Origin: CAYWGR01 sp964458015
GTDB lineage: Bacteria; Planctomycetota; Planctomycetia; Pirellulales; Thermoguttaceae
Assembly (NCBI GenBank): GCA_964458015.1
Contig: CAYWGR010000005.1
Location: 1-61,226 of the forward strand
Direction of reading: 5' to 3'
Length of the DNA: 61,226 nucleotides
Shown here in pieces: positions 1 to 14,500 of this stretch. The notes under the pieces are model-generated. The model saw nothing but the letters and a program-made list of their open reading frames with translations. It searched no databases and had not been told where the DNA came from. The position numbers were made by a program, and so were the translations under genes. Numbering within the stretch: the stretch's first letter is position 1; each line of letters begins with the position of its first letter.

Positions 1-1
1 C

Positions 2-1036
2 TATAATCCGTGTCTTTATGACTCGCTGCACGTCGGCTCGGTGGTCGTCGGTTTGGCAAAAGACCTTTCGGCACCCTTCGCATGTTTGTTGCGGGAGTCG
101 CCTCGGAATTTCACGGAAGGTTTTGTGAATCCGAGCGACGGCAAATTGAAGCCGAAGTTAATCATGATGGAGCCCTACCAGCGCGGCAAAATACCGGTCG
201 TGTTGATCCATGGCCTTTGGTCGGACTCGATGACCTGGGCGGATACCGCGAACGAGTTGCGTGCCCAGGGTGATCTGTATCGGCGATACCAGTTTTGGTA
301 CTTCGAGTATCCGACGGGCGGCGAGTTGCTGATATCGACCGCCGAATTGCGAGAGAAGCTGTTGTTGGCCAGGGAGCAATTCGATCCGGAACACCAAGAT
401 GCCGCGATGGAACAGATGGTTTTGATAGGCCACAGCATGGGTGGGCTTGTGGCGCAGTTCGAAGCAACTTACTCCTATGATATTCTTTGGCAACATATCG
501 CCAATCAGCCCTTAGAGGCCGTGCGCACCTCGCCGGCCATGCGCGAGGAATTGCGGCGCACGTTTTTCTTCGATCCCTCAACGCTGGTGAAGCGAGTGAT
601 ATTCATTGGGACACCGCATAAGGGATCGGGCATGAGCGGAAGGCTTGCAGGGCGCGCCGCATCGAGCTTGGTGCGGTTCTCCAGTTTCGAGACGACCCAA
701 TACCGGCAATTGATGGACAACAACCGGGACATCTTCAAAGAGTATCTATGGAAAGAACGGCCGACGACGGTCGATCTTTTAGAGCCCTCGAATCCGATGC
801 TTCTGGCAATGGCAAAAATGCCCTTCGGCTGCGGCATTCGATTGCATTCGATCATCGGCACGGGCAAGAGTACGCTTACCGGCGAGACAAGCGACGGCGT
901 AGTGCCGATATCCAGCGCGCGTCAGGCGGGCGCGTGCAGCGAGTTGCTCATCCCCTCCGGGCATCAGAAGTTGCACCGTAATCCGGCGTGCGTGGCCGAG
1001 TTGATGCGGATCTTGCGTCTGCACGATCGGCAATAG
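2..1036 (+). CDS. Alpha/beta hydrolase, lipase-like (5' end outside window)
   Basis: The frame is open from base 2, so the gene starts upstream and only the C-terminal part is seen; a GTG at 41 is probably internal. The protein shows the oxyanion-side block IPVVLIHGLWSDSMTW and the nucleophile elbow LIGHSMGGLVAQF, both typical of alpha/beta-hydrolase lipases and esterases. A likely acid lies in the ETSDGVVPISSA segment and a late His in PSGHQKLH, which would complete the triad. Substrate cannot be read from the sequence. It has no visible operon partner; the next gene is convergent. Confidence 0.8.
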   Translation, partial: YNPCLYDSLHVGSVVVGLAKDLSAPFACLLRESPRNFTEGFVNPSDGKLKPKLIMMEPYQRGKIPVVLIHGLWSDSMTWADTANELRAQGDLYRRYQFWYFEYPTGGELLISTAELREKLLLAREQFDPEHQDAAMEQMVLIGHSMGGLVAQFEATYSYDILWQHIANQPLEAVRTSPAMREELRRTFFFDPSTLVKRVIFIGTPHKGSGMSGRLAGRAASSLVRFSSFETTQYRQLMDNNRDIFKEYLWKERPTTVDLLEPSNPMLLAMAKMPFGCGIRLHSIIGTGKSTLTGETSDGVVPISSARQAGACSELLIPSGHQKLHRNPACVAELMRILRLHDRQ

Positions 1037-1147
1037 CGATGAAGGACGGGCCAAGAAAAACGAAGAGTCGCCGATGGATTGCCTACCAGAGCGTCCACCG
1101 GCGACTCCGATTCGTATCGAATCGTTCGCTTAAGATTCACGTGGGGA

Positions 1148-2509
1148 TCAGTCCCACCACCACTGGCCCTTAGCCAGATTCGGCTTGACGGTCGAACGAA
1201 CCTGGGAGACCTTGGCTTTTTCGTCTTCCAGCATGTTGTTCGAGTCGAGGGCCTGGGTGGCCTGAATCTGCACGCCGCCGCCGATGGGCGTCATCAGCGA
1301 TTGGCCCTTCCAAACGGCGTTGACGGCCGTCTCGACGGTCTTGGGAATGTCGTAGGTTTCGACGGGGAATTCCTTCTCGCTGCCGAAGAACTCCATCTTC
1401 CAGTCGGCCTTCTTGCAATAGCCTTGCTGTTGGATATAGGCCGAGGCAATGGTCAGGTCGATGAGGTTACGCAGCTCGGCATAAACCGGCGAACGTTCGG
1501 CCAGTTCGGCATACTGCTTGGTGAAGTTGGAGACGAACGATTGGCTGGCTTTGTTTCCGCGGCCGGCCGATTGACGACGCTGACCGTCGGACATGACGAC
1601 TTCGTCTTCACCGACCAGCTTGACGCCGTCGCCGACCAGTTCGGCCGCCAACTTGTCTTCGCTTTGGCGAACGCACTGATAGTCGGGCAAGAAGAACCAA
1701 CGCTGCATGGCGTTGCGGCCCATGTCGCTCGGCTTCGCCCGATCGACGTAGCTGGTCAACTTGACTGGCGGCTTTTCGAGACCGATGCCGATCAGCTTCA
1801 TGCGGTAGTCGGCTTCGACCATGACTTGGGCGAACCGCGATTTCGGCGAAACGCCGTTGATCGTGACCGTTTGATAACCGAGACTGTTGCGCAGACCTTC
1901 GACGAAGGGCGTCGGCTCGTTCGGATTCGGCCGATTGCTGCGGAGATAGTTGTGCATCGAGGCCAGGCCCTCTTTGGTCGGATCAATCGAGCAACCGATC
2001 AACGGCGTCGAGCTGCCGCCGGTGGGGAAGGCTCGCAAGGCAACGACCAAATCTTGCAACTGGATCACCGGCCTCGTACTGGTCAGGCCGACCACGCGCC
2101 CGGACGGATCGGATACCCAACCCTCGGCCGGACCAGCGAGGACGATGTCTTTGCTGTCGGGATAATAGAACACATAGCGGACGCGCTGGAGACCCGCGAG
2201 GTAGCGCATGTCGTCGCTGATGGTGCCTTCATGGTCGAGAATCGCTTTTTCAAGACGATTGAGCGAAACTTTTCGCAGCTTGCTGAAGGCCGTGATCTTG
2301 GGATCAAGCGTGGCCTTGGCGGACGAAATGCGTTCTTTCATCACTTGCCCGCTCGGATCGCTGAAGACCTTCGTGCGGAGCACGCCATCGGCATCGACCG
2401 CAACACCGGCGGCCGAGTATTGTGCTTCAGCCGCTTTGGGAGCGCCCATTAAAAGCGTAACGACCGCCAGCAGCCCCAACGACCAACGACCGAATCCTCG
2501 ACAACGCAT
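1148..2509 (-). CDS. DUF1598-type secreted protein
   Basis: A 453-residue protein that opens with a signal peptide: basic MRCRGFGR, a hydrophobic stretch, then an Ala-rich cleavage region ending near AEAQ. I chose the ATG at 2509 because it places the signal peptide at the N-terminus; an upstream in-frame start at 2602 would put an unlikely 31-residue leader before it. Body features (FYYPDSKDIVLAGPAEGW, later SRFAQVMVEADYRMKLIGIG) match my memory of DUF1598, a family found almost only in planctomycetes and of unknown function. The C-terminus is WWWD. It is a stand-alone gene, convergent with the hydrolase. Confidence 0.7.
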   Translation of the reverse strand: MRCRGFGRWSLGLLAVVTLLMGAPKAAEAQYSAAGVAVDADGVLRTKVFSDPSGQVMKERISSAKATLDPKITAFSKLRKVSLNRLEKAILDHEGTISDDMRYLAGLQRVRYVFYYPDSKDIVLAGPAEGWVSDPSGRVVGLTSTRPVIQLQDLVVALRAFPTGGSSTPLIGCSIDPTKEGLASMHNYLRSNRPNPNEPTPFVEGLRNSLGYQTVTINGVSPKSRFAQVMVEADYRMKLIGIGLEKPPVKLTSYVDRAKPSDMGRNAMQRWFFLPDYQCVRQSEDKLAAELVGDGVKLVGEDEVVMSDGQRRQSAGRGNKASQSFVSNFTKQYAELAERSPVYAELRNLIDLTIASAYIQQQGYCKKADWKMEFFGSEKEFPVETYDIPKTVETAVNAVWKGQSLMTPIGGGVQIQATQALDSNNMLEDEKAKVSQVRSTVKPNLAKGQWWWD

Positions 2510-2932
2510 GGGTAGAATCTCCGATTTCCGAGAAAATGTCCGGTACGCTCCCCCCGGCGACAGATAGTAAAAGCCGTCGGCGGGAGCGTGGATTAGAGTC
2601 ATCTTAAAGTTCCACTCTCTTGATCTTAATTGGGCAAGCTGGGTAAAGCAAGTAATTGGCTTGAAATTGTCCGAAAAAACCGGTGTATGTCAGTCGGCAA
2701 TCGAGAGGAGGGCCTTGGCAATTTTTGCGGGGCAGGCTGGGGGTGGGCGTTTCTGTGCGATGTCTGGAAGACAGGTACAGCCTGGCCTGCGGCCTGCCCT
2801 GCAACGTCCAGTCCTCAGAAACTACGGTCCTTATGGGTGGGTTGTATTGGCGGGTACTTGGTATGTATCGAAGATTTAAGGCATATACAGACAAACAACT
2901 TACGGCTTGCGGCATCCCTCCGAATGGATTGT

Positions 2933-2961
2933 TTGACATCGCTTGATCGATCTGCTATATG
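2933..2961 (+). promoter_or_regulatory. Promoter of the toxin-antitoxin pair
   Basis: TTGACA at 2933-2938 and TATATG at 2956-2961 are separated by 17 bp, the sigma-70 optimum. They stand about 22 bp upstream of the antitoxin ATG at 2984. The rest of the 470 bp between 2510 and 2983 shows no convincing gene. Confidence 0.6.
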
Positions 2962-2983
2962 TATTACAGAAGGGAGATCGATC
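2945..2983. promoter_or_regulatory. Candidate autoregulatory operator (paired GATCGATC)
   Basis: Two copies of the palindrome GATCGATC, at 2945-2952 and 2976-2983, flank the -10 box and abut the antitoxin start codon. An AGGGAG ribosome-binding site (2971-2976) lies between. AbrB/MazE-type antitoxins commonly bind repeated palindromes over their own promoter, so autoregulation is a reasonable inference. Confidence 0.45.
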
Positions 2984-3190
2984 ATGGATTCCGTCACGGT
3001 ATCCCCCAAGTTTCAGGTTGTCATTCCCCTGGCCGTCCGAGAGCGAATGAATATTCGCCCTGGAGAACGGTTGGAAGTGATTAGCCTCGATGACTGCATC
3101 GAATTGGTCCCCATTCGGCCTATGCAGGAAATGAAGGGTTTCTTGAAGGGCTTCGATCCCTGTTTTCAACGCGATGAGGACGACCGGTGA
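2984..3190 (+). CDS. AbrB/MazE-type antitoxin (VapB-like)
   Basis: A 68-residue protein with the swapped-hairpin AbrB signature at its N-terminus (VTVSPKFQVVIPLAVRERM, then IRPGERLEV). This fold binds DNA and, in toxin-antitoxin modules, the short acidic C-terminal tail (here DPCFQRDEDDR) wraps the toxin. The ATG at 2984 is set by the AGGGAG site 8 nt upstream and by the promoter. The stop codon overlaps the toxin ATG by one base (TGATG), which couples their translation. Confidence 0.85.
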   Translation: MDSVTVSPKFQVVIPLAVRERMNIRPGERLEVISLDDCIELVPIRPMQEMKGFLKGFDPCFQRDEDDR

Positions 3191-3567
3191 TGAACCTCGT
3201 CGACACTTCGGGTTGGATCGAGTATTTCTTCGCAGGGCCCAATGCGGCCTTCTTCTCGGACCCCATCGAGGCAACCACAGAGTTGATTGTGCCTACGATC
3301 TGTCTCTACGAGGTCTTCAAGAAGGTCAACCTCGTTGCCGACAAAACCAAAGCTCTACAGGCCGTTGCCCAGATGAAGCAGGGGCAGGTTGTCGCGTTGC
3401 CGGAAGATGTCGCCTTGAAAGCTGCTCTCATTAGCATTGACCGCAAGTTGCCCATGGCCGACAGCCTGATCTACGCTACAGCTCAGACCATGGACGCGGT
3501 TGTCTGGACCCAAGACGAGCATCTCAAAAACTTGCCCGGCGTGAACTACTGTAGTGTCTCACACTGA
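3190..3567 (+). CDS. PIN-domain ribonuclease toxin (VapC-like)
   Basis: A 125-residue PIN domain. Acidic metal-binding residues are seen in order: Asp in MNLVDTSGWIEYF, Glu in ICLYEVFKK, Asp in MADSLIYATA and Asp in VVWTQDEHL. PIN toxins cleave RNA, usually tRNA or rRNA. The ATG at 3190 is preferred to the GTG just before it because it overlaps the antitoxin stop. All catalytic acids are present, so the toxin looks active. Confidence 0.85.
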   Translation: MNLVDTSGWIEYFFAGPNAAFFSDPIEATTELIVPTICLYEVFKKVNLVADKTKALQAVAQMKQGQVVALPEDVALKAALISIDRKLPMADSLIYATAQTMDAVVWTQDEHLKNLPGVNYCSVSH

Positions 3568-3598
3568 TTATGATTTATCAAAGTGTCAGCAGAGATTT

Positions 3599-3696
3599 CG
3601 ACCCGTAGGGTCGCTTGAAAATAGCCCAGCGATTCATCGTTGGGACGAGAAACTGCTGTGCTGTTGTCGAACGCCCCTCCGGGGCAAAATTCTCGT
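3599..3696. repeat. Structured intergenic element of nested hairpins
   Basis: Between the toxin and dnaE there are three short hairpins: CGACCC/GGGTCG with a GTA loop (3599-3613), CCCAGCGAT/ATCGTTGGG (3625-3644, one G-T pair) and GCCCC/GGGGC (3673-3685). An outer pair, ACGAGAA (3645-3651) with TTCTCGT (3690-3696), encloses the last. It may act as a bidirectional terminator for the convergent genes, or be a REP-like dispersed repeat. Confidence 0.5.
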
Positions 3697-3712
3697 TCGA
3701 GCATAAATGACG

Positions 3713-8635
<4,923 letters not shown>

Positions 8636-8981
8636 ATTATTTCAATCTCCATACATCCAACGACGAACTGCCAACGTATTTTATCCTCGAAGAGGCAAAA
8701 CGGACAGGGGCGGGAGCGTAAAGGGGGCTGCAAAAGTTTATGGCGACTTGTCAGCGAACTGTAAAATGCACAGCAGTTTAGCCGGGAGCTAACAGTACCC
8801 GGAAAGTGCGCGAATTGCACAACCGTTTAGAAGAGGTCGCCGGTACGGCGGCCCTGCTGCTAAACCGCTGTCCCCAAAATATGTATTCATGCAAGATTGT
8901 TTTACTGAGAGCCTCCCGAACCGTAAAGCATTACATGCCCCCCCCTTCCACCGCTGCCTATCTTTCCCTACACTCAATTTC
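8636..8981. other. Divergent intergenic region dnaE/fmt
   Basis: These 346 bp separate two divergent genes and must hold both promoters. I could not pick out convincing -35/-10 pairs and see no supported gene. Confidence 0.5.
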
Positions 8982-9944
8982 ATGCGTATATTGATGCTGG
9001 GCACGGGCCCGTTCGCCGTGCCGACATTTCGCGCGCTCTACGACACCAGCCATGAAATCGTGGGATTGGTCACGGCCCCGCTTCGTACCCACCGAGGCCG
9101 TCCTGTCGCGCCCATCAGTTCGATTCGTGATATCGCCCAGCAGCATAACACGGTCATCTTCGATCCCGAAAGCATCAATACTCCCGAAGCCGTGGCCCGG
9201 CTGGCCGAGTTTCAGGCCGATTTGTTGGTAGCCTGTGACTACGGCCAAATCCTCTCGTCGGCTGCGTTGGCCTCTGCTCGCCAGGGCGGGGTAAACCTTC
9301 ATGCCGCCTTGTTGCCGAAATACCGCGGCGCCGCGCCGATCAATTGGGCCATCTATCACGGCGAAACCGAAACCGGCGCGACCGTGATCCACATGACCCC
9401 GCAACTCGACGCCGGACCGTGCATTGCTCAAGTTCGAGTTTCCATCGGCTCCGAAGAAACCGCCGCTGAGTTGGAAGTTCGATTGGCCGAGATTGGTGCT
9501 CCGCTTATCTGTCAAGCCATCGACCTCCTCGCCTCGGGCCAAGCAAAACCGCTACCGCAGGATCAGTCGCTGGCGTGCAAAGCGCCGCGATTGAAGAAAT
9601 CCGACGGCCTTATCGACTGGACACGTCCTGCATCTGCGATCAAAAATCACGTGCGCGCCTGGGAACCCTGGCCGAAAACCTATACATTTTGGCATCGTGC
9701 CGGCGGCGATCCGGTCCGTTTGATCCTTGGCCCCGTTGCAGTCGTGGAACGTCCCTCGACGGACGTTTTACCCGGCGCCGTTCTGGAAGCTCAAGGCGAC
9801 CGTCTCCTCGTCGCCGCCGGATCCGACGCCGTTCAGTTTCACAGTATTCAACCGGCAGGCAAGCGATTGATGTCCGTCGAGGAGTTTCTTCGCGGCCATC
9901 CCGTAAAGCCAGGCGAGCGGTTTGGAGCAGAGAACGCTGAGTAG
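8982..9944 (+). CDS. fmt: Methionyl-tRNA formyltransferase
   Basis: It transfers a formyl group from 10-formyl-tetrahydrofolate to initiator Met-tRNA. The ATG at 8982 is chosen because MRILMLGTGPFAVPTFRAL is the family N-terminus; an open extension upstream has no family match. The active-site region reads LHAALLPKYRGAAPINWAI with IYHGETETGATVIHM after it, giving the expected Asn/His/Asp neighbourhood (DAGP). The C-terminal OB-like tRNA-binding domain follows from about residue 205. Length, 320 residues, is normal. It is followed 187 bp later by miaB. Confidence 0.95.
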   Translation: MRILMLGTGPFAVPTFRALYDTSHEIVGLVTAPLRTHRGRPVAPISSIRDIAQQHNTVIFDPESINTPEAVARLAEFQADLLVACDYGQILSSAALASARQGGVNLHAALLPKYRGAAPINWAIYHGETETGATVIHMTPQLDAGPCIAQVRVSIGSEETAAELEVRLAEIGAPLICQAIDLLASGQAKPLPQDQSLACKAPRLKKSDGLIDWTRPASAIKNHVRAWEPWPKTYTFWHRAGGDPVRLILGPVAVVERPSTDVLPGAVLEAQGDRLLVAAGSDAVQFHSIQPAGKRLMSVEEFLRGHPVKPGERFGAENAE

Positions 9945-9984
9945 CTAGAAGATAGCTCTAGGGTTGTCGTGCGGCCGTTACCCT

Positions 9985-10120
9985 TTAATCTCGTTCCGAA
10001 GCCCGGAAACCAGGGCAAAAGCTACCCCCGGCTTCGCAAAAACCAAGAATCTCTTCCCTCTCCTCTCTCCTCTCTCCCCTCACCACCCACCCCTCTCCTC
10101 TCTCCCGCTTCTCTGCTAAA
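9985..10120. repeat. Low-complexity CT-rich leader before miaB
   Basis: The gap between fmt and miaB contains CTCGTTCCGAAGC (about 9990-10002), a phrase repeated at about 20872, and then a pyrimidine-rich tract of CTCTCC/CTCCCC units (about 10055-10115). No gene is seen here. Confidence 0.5.
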
Positions 10121-10130
10121 ATGGGTTGTT

Positions 10131-11510
10131 ATGCCCAAACGTCTTTATATCCAAACAATCGGCTGCCAGATGAATGTCCTCGACAGCGAACTGGTCACGG
10201 CCCAGTTGCTCGAAGAGGGCTACGAGTTGGTTTCCGGCCCTAGCACGGCTGATGCCATCCTGCTGAACACATGCAGCGTGCGCCAACATGCCGAGGACAA
10301 AATCTACAGTGCCCTGGGCCGGCTGAAGCCGTTGAAAGAAGAACGGCCGGGCCTCATTATCGGTATCCTAGGATGCATGGCCCAAAAGGATGGATCGAAT
10401 ATTTTCAAGCGAGCCCCTCACGTGGATCTCGTCGTCGGTCCGGGACACTTAGGCCAGTTGCCCGCGCTGCTGCAAGAGGTGGCGGCCGGCCAAGGACCGC
10501 GCATCGCGATAAGTCTCGATCGTACCGAGGGCGATCGCCGGTCGGTCAAGCATAGCTTTGCCCAATTCGTGCCGATGCGGTCGGCCAAAAGCCGGCGCGT
10601 GCGGCATCAGGCGATGGTTCGCATCATGTTCGGTTGCGACAAATTTTGCACGTATTGCATCGTGCCGAAAGTACGCGGCCCCGAACAAAGCCGGCCCGCC
10701 GCTGAGATCGTCGAAGAAGTTCGCCGCCTGGCCGCCGACGGTTGCTTGGAAGTGACGTTGCTCGGTCAAACCGTCAACAGCTACCGCGATGCGACCGGCC
10801 CTGAAACGATTCGGCTTTCCGATCTGCTCTACAAACTGCACGACATCGATGGCCTGCGGCGGTTGAAGTTCGTCACGAACTATCCCAACCACATGACCGA
10901 CGATTTGCTCCAAGCGATGCGCGACTTGCCGAAGGTGTCGCCGTATCTGCACGTCCCGGCCCAAAGCGGCTCGAATGCCGTGCTGGAACGCATGAAACGC
11001 AACTACACGGTCGAATCGTATCGCGAAATGCTCGAACGCATCCGCGCAACGCTCCCCCATGCAGCCGTTACGAGCGATTTCATCGTCGGCTTCTGCGGAG
11101 AAACCGAAGAAGAGTTCCAGCAGACTGTTGATCTCGTGCGTGACGCCCGATTCAAAAACAGCTTCATATTCAAATACAGCGCGCGGCCTGGCACCAAAGC
11201 TGCGGAACTTTTCGCCGACGACGTGCCCGAATCGACCAAGCGTCGTCGCAACAACGACTTGCTGGCCGTTCAGAATGCAATCTGCCTCGAAGATAGCCTT
11301 CCGCTGCTCGGCCGCACGTTGGAAATCTTAGTCGAAGGCCCCAGCAAAGCCAGCCGCAAAAGACCGGCCAAGGGCGATCTTGTGCAACTCATGGGCCGCA
11401 CGGTGCATGATCAGATCGTAGTATTTGATGGATCCCCCGACTTGATCGGCCGCATCCTGCCGGTGACGATCGAAAACGTCGACGCCTTTACGCTGTTTGG
11501 ACGACTATGA
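10131..11510 (+). CDS. miaB: tRNA 2-methylthio-N6-isopentenyladenosine synthase
   Basis: A radical-SAM methylthiotransferase that modifies A37 of tRNAs reading UNN codons. The N-terminal UPF0004 domain starts KRLYIQTIGCQMN, whose Cys with two later ones (NTCSVRQHA and GILGCMAQ) binds the auxiliary cluster. The radical-SAM motif is FGCDKFCTYC. A TRAM-like domain ends the protein. The ATG at 10131 is set by this N-terminus; the open frame upstream is the CT-rich leader. The last 4 bases overlap the glnE start (ATGA), so the two are translationally coupled. Confidence 0.95.
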   Translation: MPKRLYIQTIGCQMNVLDSELVTAQLLEEGYELVSGPSTADAILLNTCSVRQHAEDKIYSALGRLKPLKEERPGLIIGILGCMAQKDGSNIFKRAPHVDLVVGPGHLGQLPALLQEVAAGQGPRIAISLDRTEGDRRSVKHSFAQFVPMRSAKSRRVRHQAMVRIMFGCDKFCTYCIVPKVRGPEQSRPAAEIVEEVRRLAADGCLEVTLLGQTVNSYRDATGPETIRLSDLLYKLHDIDGLRRLKFVTNYPNHMTDDLLQAMRDLPKVSPYLHVPAQSGSNAVLERMKRNYTVESYREMLERIRATLPHAAVTSDFIVGFCGETEEEFQQTVDLVRDARFKNSFIFKYSARPGTKAAELFADDVPESTKRRRNNDLLAVQNAICLEDSLPLLGRTLEILVEGPSKASRKRPAKGDLVQLMGRTVHDQIVVFDGSPDLIGRILPVTIENVDAFTLFGRL

Positions 11511-14500
11511 ACATCCCGACACTTTGCCAATATCTCGACGACTCTTACGCAGCGGCCGTTTGGCTTTGCGGGTTGGGGATCGCCGATGTGCGGCGCGGTC
11601 ACGCCAATTTGCACGGCATGGCCGACGCCGGCGTACCCCTGGATTTATTGGTCGAAATCTGCAACCAACTCGAACGCCATCTGCCCGGCTGTGCCGATCC
11701 CGACATGGCCTTGCACAATCTGGAGCGGTTCGTCCGAGCGTCGCGCAACCCCTTGGCTGTCGGAACCTTCTTCGAACGCGATCCCCAGGCGCTGCCCACG
11801 TTGCTTCAAATCTTTGCAGCCAGCCAATACCTCAGCGATCTTTTGGTCATGGACCCCGAAGGGTTCGACCTGCTGCGGCTGACCGAGGGCCAGCCCGTCG
11901 CGCGCGAAGCATTGGTCAATGAACTGTCGGCCGAGATCGCCGCCGTGGAACACGATACGGTGGTGTTGCGATCGTTGCGGCGGTTCAAACGCCGTGAAAC
12001 GTTGCGCATCGCATATGCCGACATCGTGCGCGGCTTGCCCTTGCGCACCGTCACCGAGCAGATTTCCGTTGTAGCCGACGCCATCGTCGAGGCGGCCTTG
12101 CGCGCCGCATGGCGCAAATTTCAAAACCTGCGCGGGACGCCCCGAAGACCCGACGGCCGGCCGGCTCGATTCGTCGTCCTGGGCATGGGCAAACTCGGCG
12201 GGCTTGAATTGAACTACTCGAGCGATATCGACCTGATTTTCCTCTGCGAAAACGACGGCCGCACCGACGGCCCTCGCCCCATCTCCAATCTTGAATTTTT
12301 CGATCATCTTGGCCGGGAAATCATCCGCCTGCTGACCGAGAAAACCGAGCTAGGCGGCGCTTATCGCGTCGATATGCGGCTCCGGCCCGAAGGACAACGC
12401 GGACCGATGGTCATGGGCATCCAAAGCGCCATGAACTATTACGACAACCGCGGCCGAACCTGGGAACGGCAGGCTTATATCAAAGCACGCGCCATCGCCG
12501 GCGATCTTTCGCTCGGCGCCGAATTCCTCGAAGCCCTTGCGCCCTGGATCTATCGCCGTTACCTGAGCCATGCCGATATCAGCGGCATCCGGGCGCTTAA
12601 ACGGCGAATCGAAAAGCAAACGCTCGATGTCGGCGGCGGCGCCCGCGACGTGAAAACAGGCCGAGGCGGCATCCGCGACGTCGAATTCGTCATCCAGTTC
12701 CTTCAGCTTCTTAATGGCGGCGATTTGCCCGAAGTGCGCACAGGCAACACCCTCGAAGCGCTCGTAAAACTCGGCAAAGTCGGTTGCCTCACCCATCTCG
12801 AACAATCGATCCTCGAACAGAACTACACATTCCTGCGACGAATCGAACATCTGCTGCAAATCATGCTCGATTTGCAAACCCACATGCTGCCCGACGATCG
12901 CGAGGAGCTGCGCAAGCTTGCGTTGCGGATGGGCTATGCGGCCACGGACGATCTTTCGCCGCTGGAGCTGTTTTTGGAGGAATATCGCTCGAAGACGGAA
13001 CTCAACCGCAAAATTCTCGATCACCTGATGCACGACGCTTTCAGCGACGACGCCCAAACGCGCGCCGAGGTGGATCTCGTGCTCGATCCCGATCCGCCCG
13101 AGCAACGCATCGTCGAAGTGTTGGGCAAGTATCCTTTCCGCGACGTCAAACAAGCGTATCGCAACCTCATGTCGTTGGCCGAGGAGCGAATCCGGTTTCT
13201 CTCGACGCGGCGATGCCGTCACTTTCTGGCTTCGATCGCGCCGCAACTGCTCTCCGCCATCGCCGCAACGGCCGATCCCGATTCCACGTTGGTGAATCTC
13301 GATAAAGTAAGCGACTCGCTGGGCGGCAAGGGCGTCTTGTGGGAGCTTTTCAGCTTCAACCCGCCGAGTTTGCATCTGTATGTCGAATTGTGCGCCTACA
13401 GCCCACATCTGTCGGGCATCTTGACCAGCAACCCCGGCATGATCGACAGCTTGATGGACAGCCTTGTGCTCGACAAATTGCCCTCGCTCGAAATCATGCA
13501 AGAGAGTCTTGCCGAATTGTGTCGCGGCGCTGAAGACATCGACCCCATTCTGCATAGCTTCAAAAACGACCAGCAGCTTTGCGTCGGCGTGCGCGATATC
13601 TTGGCCAAGGAAGACATCCAAGCCACGACTCGTGCTCTGTCGGACATCGCCGAAGCATGTCTGACGCAAATCGCCGCGCGCGAATACGAGCGGCTTGCCG
13701 ACCGCTTCGGGCAGCCGTATATCGGCGAAGGCCGCCATGCAGGCCGCCCTTGCGAAATGGTGATTCTCGCCCTCGGCAAGTTCGGCGGTTGTGAAATGAA
13801 CTACCATAGCGACCTGGATGTCATTTTCCTCTACGAAGGCGATGGCCACACGCAACCGCTCCCAGGGCGGCCCGGCGCACAATCCACCACGAATCAGCAT
13901 TTCTTCAGCGAACTGGGCCAGCGAATCATCAAAACGGCTGGCCGGCTGACAGGCCTCGGACGATTGTACGAAGTGGATGCTCGCCTGCGGCCCACCGGAA
14001 AAAGCGGCACACTGGCCACGACCTTCGAGGAGTTCGCACGTTATTTCGCCGGCGGCGGCGGACAGCTTTGGGAGCGGCAATCATTGTGCAAAGCCCGCGT
14101 GATTTACGGTTCGCCTCGGGCGGCCAAAACGGCAATGGCTGCCGTATCCAAGGCCGCTTTCGCCCATCGTTGGCGACGCGAAGATGCCGCTGCCGTGCGT
14201 GAAATGCGGCAGCGCCTTGAAAACGCCGCTGCCGCGGCCGGTGATTTGAAACGCGGCCCCGGCGGTATCGTCGATATTGAATTTCTCGTCCAAATGCTCC
14301 AACTGAAACACGCCCGAGGCAATCACGAACTGCGGCAGCCCAATACGCTCGCCGCCCTTGCCGCCCTCTACCGCGCCGACTTGCTTTCGGCCGACGACTA
14401 TGATTTCTTCGACGCCAGTTATCGTCTCCTGCGCACCATCGAAGGCCGTCTGCGCCTAATGAATTCGACCGCCCGCGACCAGTTGCCCCAAGATCCCGTA

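Noticed and set aside
1079..2452. Long plus-strand frame opposite the DUF1598 gene
   Set aside because: Mirror of a real coding gene in GC-rich DNA; composition and lack of any ribosome-binding site fit an antisense shadow.
12350..14080. Long minus-strand frame opposite glnE
   Set aside because: Antisense shadow; the plus strand carries two clear nucleotidyltransferase motifs in register.
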